NCBI GenBank assembly: GCA_037783415.1
Contig: JAZGTN010000016.1
Location: forward strand, 1,237,001-1,301,000
Direction of reading: 5' to 3'
Source: Leptasterias polaris
Taxonomy: Eukaryota; Echinodermata; Asteroidea; Forcipulatida; Asteriidae
DNA length: 64,000 bases
The notes beneath the pieces are model-generated. The model saw nothing but the letters and a program-made list of their open reading frames with translations, ran no database searches and was not told the origin of the DNA. Shown here piece after piece: positions 63,839-64,000 of the stretch. How positions within the stretch are numbered: the first letter of the stretch is position 1; every line of letters begins with the position of its first letter. Made by a program: the position numbers and the translations under genes.

Positions 63839-64000
63839 GAACGAGCGTTCGTCTTTAATAACGGTGACGTTTTCGTACCAAGCACGACTGAACTCTGCAG
63901 TGAAGGACATGTTGGTCGCAACACACATGTGGTACATTGTTAGTTCCTATTGACATGGGTTTATTCTCCCCAGGTTAAAGAGGGTTTGTTTTGCTTCTTT

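Larger units (their letters stand above)
60530..64000 (+). repeat. four copies of a long-period repeat unit
   Basis: The unit is a pyrimidine-rich tract, then CGAGCATTCGTCTTTAA, ACGGTGACGTTTCGTACCAA and GCACGACTGAACCCTGCAG, then GGTCGCAACGCACCTGTGG. Copies at 60530-61320 (interrupted by two elements), 61515-61625, 62228-62330 and 63838-63940. Upstream of copies 2 and 3 lies TCTTTTCTGAAACATAAAAT. Copies 1 and 4 are also followed by related TTGTTTTGCTTCTTT tails. The spacing is irregular. No coding function is seen. Confidence 0.7.

Noticed and set aside
1..64000. tRNA and rRNA genes
   Set aside because: No cloverleaf with the GGTTCGAATCC-type box or conserved rRNA block was noticed on reading both strands; a covariance search was not possible.

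Overview
The window is animal nuclear DNA: long introns with GT/AG junctions, low gene density, non-LTR retrotransposons, and many short inverted-repeat elements. The repeat families (TTAA-flanked elements ending AGGC..GCCT, elements starting GGGCCCAATTTCATAGAGC, non-LTR elements with TTGAA-type tails) look like those of marine deuterostomes. I favour an echinoderm, perhaps a sea star. That is inference; no marker here fixes the species.

Region 1 (about 0.9-22.6 kb, minus strand) holds two head-to-tail genes of the ornithine decarboxylase / antizyme inhibitor family. The downstream gene (911-6953) enters the window with six coding exons and runs off the left edge. The upstream gene (10970-22201) is complete: 11 coding exons give 1344 nt, exactly 447 codons plus stop. 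The five internal exons that can be compared have identical lengths in the two genes (97, 77, 173, 135 and 166 bp). The complete paralogue keeps the PLP lysine and an antizyme-binding segment, but has Thr and Val where ornithine decarboxylases carry Arg277 and Asp332. It may be an antizyme-inhibitor-like pseudoenzyme. Its introns hold several inverted-repeat elements, a 110-130 bp satellite and a LINE endonuclease fragment.

Region 2 (22.7-28.1 kb) has no gene. It holds a decayed LINE (23.0-24.8 kb), a tandem array of ACCCGGAATCCGG-like units and several inverted-repeat elements.

Region 3 (28.2-59.2 kb, minus strand) is a tandem triplication of a two-exon gene for a secreted protein of about 355 residues that I do not recognise. 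Exon 1 encodes a signal peptide and a short coiled coil; exon 2 encodes the rest. Copies B (353 aa) and C (355 aa) are open; copy A has a 4-nt deletion that breaks its frame. Introns and flanks were duplicated with the genes, so paralogous empty sites show what inserted later. These insertions include a 1.48-kb hAT-like element with an 8-bp target duplication, a 0.99-kb G-rich hAT-like element with an 8-bp duplication, and an 8.16-kb element whose ends are about 0.4-kb inverted CGTCG minisatellites, itself filled by a LINE nested in another LINE.

Region 4 (59.2-64 kb) is non-coding. It holds four copies of a long-period repeat unit, one of which has taken two inverted-repeat insertions; the other copies give their empty sites.
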